Positions 62,915 to 64,000 of a stretch of 64,000 nucleotides of DNA are shown here, piece after piece. This DNA comes from Symsagittifera roscoffensis (Eukaryota > Xenacoelomorpha > Acoela > Convolutidae), in the NCBI RefSeq assembly GCF_963678635.1, contig NC_087067.1:31406401-31470400 (forward strand), read 5' to 3'. Numbering within the stretch: position 1 is the stretch's first letter; every line of letters starts with the position of its first letter. Both the position numbers and the translations under genes were made by a program. The notes under the pieces are model-generated. The model worked only from the letters and a program-made list of their open reading frames with translations. It did no database searches and was not told where the DNA came from.

Positions 62915-63920
62915 GCAAGCTTATTAAAAAACAGGCCAAAAACGATGTTTTTTGCTTTGTCAGAATATTTTGACTAAAAAAAATTGTTTGTTTTAGAGTG
63001 CTCTCTCAAAAGTGTAGTGGCACCAAAGGCGGCTTCAGAGAAATAGAATACAATCATACCGCAAGGGTCGTTTGCTTTGAAAAGAAAATAATTAAATTTC
63101 GACGGGCCTAAAACTTGTCCAAATCTCTTATAAAATTACGAAGCGAGCCTTTGATAAAGTGCGAATTTTTTTATGCCGTTCCAGTAATTTTTCACTTTTC
63201 TCATGAATAAGACTAGTTTAGAAGATTTATAAATGAATAATTGATCAAGGCTAATTTCAAACCAAACTGAAATTGCATAATCAATTTCTTTTTGTTCCGA
63301 TCATTCCACGAAGTGAATGGAACGGATCTCGTAAAATGATAATTATTGCGATATTTTGACTTCCTCAAAAATCTTGATGGTTGGTCAGTGCCATTTTAGA
63401 GCCCTTTTAGTCGCATTTGAGACTTCAAAAAGAGTTTTTAAAATTTTTCTCAGTGTCCAGAAAAACCGCTAGGAAAATTTGATTTCCAAATTGATTTGCA
63501 ATGGATAAATGAAAAGTAATACTAGCTCTCAACAGTCTCATTAGTTTCAACATAATGAGACTGTTTTTGTCTAATTTTGAAACTAATTTAAACTCGCTAA
63601 TGTAATTTGGAAAGGTATAGTTATTTGGCGAACTAGTTATGGTCCAGTATCATTCATTTCTGAAGCGAATGTTTGTGTGCACCGAAATGCCATCATCAAT
63701 TTGTAAATCGCATGGAAATCAATGTTGTATGTTGATTCATTGCTGTAAATAACGGTTTGATTAATTCAATGTGTTGGCTTCTCTTGTTGTCATGGTTTTG
63801 CCTCAAGTTCTCATTTTAAAGCCGTATGTAGTCATTAAAAACGTAAATGATTCATTAAATTTTGCTTGGTAAAAGTAACTGAATAATGATGAATTATCAA
63901 AAAATGATCATTTACTAATA
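62915..63920 (+). repeat. Tandem duplication, right unit
   Basis: Right homolog of 61340-62640. The landmark CACGAAGTGAATGGAA lies 1236 bp after its partner CACGAAGTGAGTGGAA. No coding signal. The unit lacks the M2 insertion. Confidence 0.75.
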
Positions 63921-64000
63921 AAGAACCGGCCGCAAACTATGTATTATTAAGTTATCTATTCAAGTAAAAATGGTTAGTGTTTGCAGTTTAACTGGACGAG

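Noticed and set aside
1-64000. CRISPR array or prokaryotic operon
   Set aside because: Repeats are eukaryotic transposons, genes have GT-AG introns, and no regular spacer array exists.

Overview
The window looks like invertebrate metazoan genomic DNA. It has spliced genes with GT-AG introns, one of them a clear SET/NAP-family histone chaperone, in AT-rich noncoding sequence. Large blocks are decayed retrotransposons of four kinds. I cannot name the species.

Layout. (1) 1-7034: the truncated left copy of a Ty3/Gypsy-like element (minus strand), carrying a nested APE-type LINE (2480-6738). The same gypsy+LINE segment recurs at 15787-23309 with the same 15-bp target duplication, so the pair is a segmental duplication. 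(2) 7044-9960: an LTR-like repeat (called X here) split by a Penelope-like element (PLE) in reverse orientation. (3) 10000-11774: a broken non-LTR retrotransposon whose C-terminus resembles the CCHC plus restriction-like endonuclease region of R2-type elements (RLE). (4) 11775-26994: a second gypsy copy on the minus strand, reading gag, protease, [LINE 18776-23026], RT/RNase H, integrase, then an extra ORF with SGNH-hydrolase motifs. (5) 27000-31090: noncoding, with degenerate GGAGGGTT-rich repeats and hairpins. (6) 31100-35250: an SGNH-like ORF fragment, then a second X repeat split by a second PLE in forward orientation. (7) 35613-45883 (+): a five-exon SET gene of 237 aa. Its second intron holds an RLE-retrotransposon 3' fragment, a degenerate ~165-bp tandem array and a C/T-rich block. 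(8) 46100-52080: intergenic, with small repeats. (9) 52116-57400 (-): a six-exon gene for an unrecognised, probably nuclear 578-aa protein. A 1.6-kb inverted-repeat element sits in its fourth intron, about 18 bp from the exon 5 acceptor. (10) 57401-64000: noncoding, with tRNA-like SINE heads, MITEs and a ~1.2-kb tandem duplication.

The most unusual points are a complete Cys4-His-Cys3 PHD finger embedded inside the PLE reverse transcriptase, between motif B and the YVDD motif, in both PLE copies; a virus-like 2A motif followed directly by another PHD finger in the LINE; insertion of two PLE copies, in opposite orientations, within about 40 bp of the same point in repeat X; an SGNH-hydrolase ORF in the envelope position of the gypsy element; and two RNA-like hairpins kept in both X copies, partly through G-U pairs.

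All mobile elements seen carry frameshifts or stops, so none looks autonomous. The two host genes have intact reading frames when joined at consensus splice sites.
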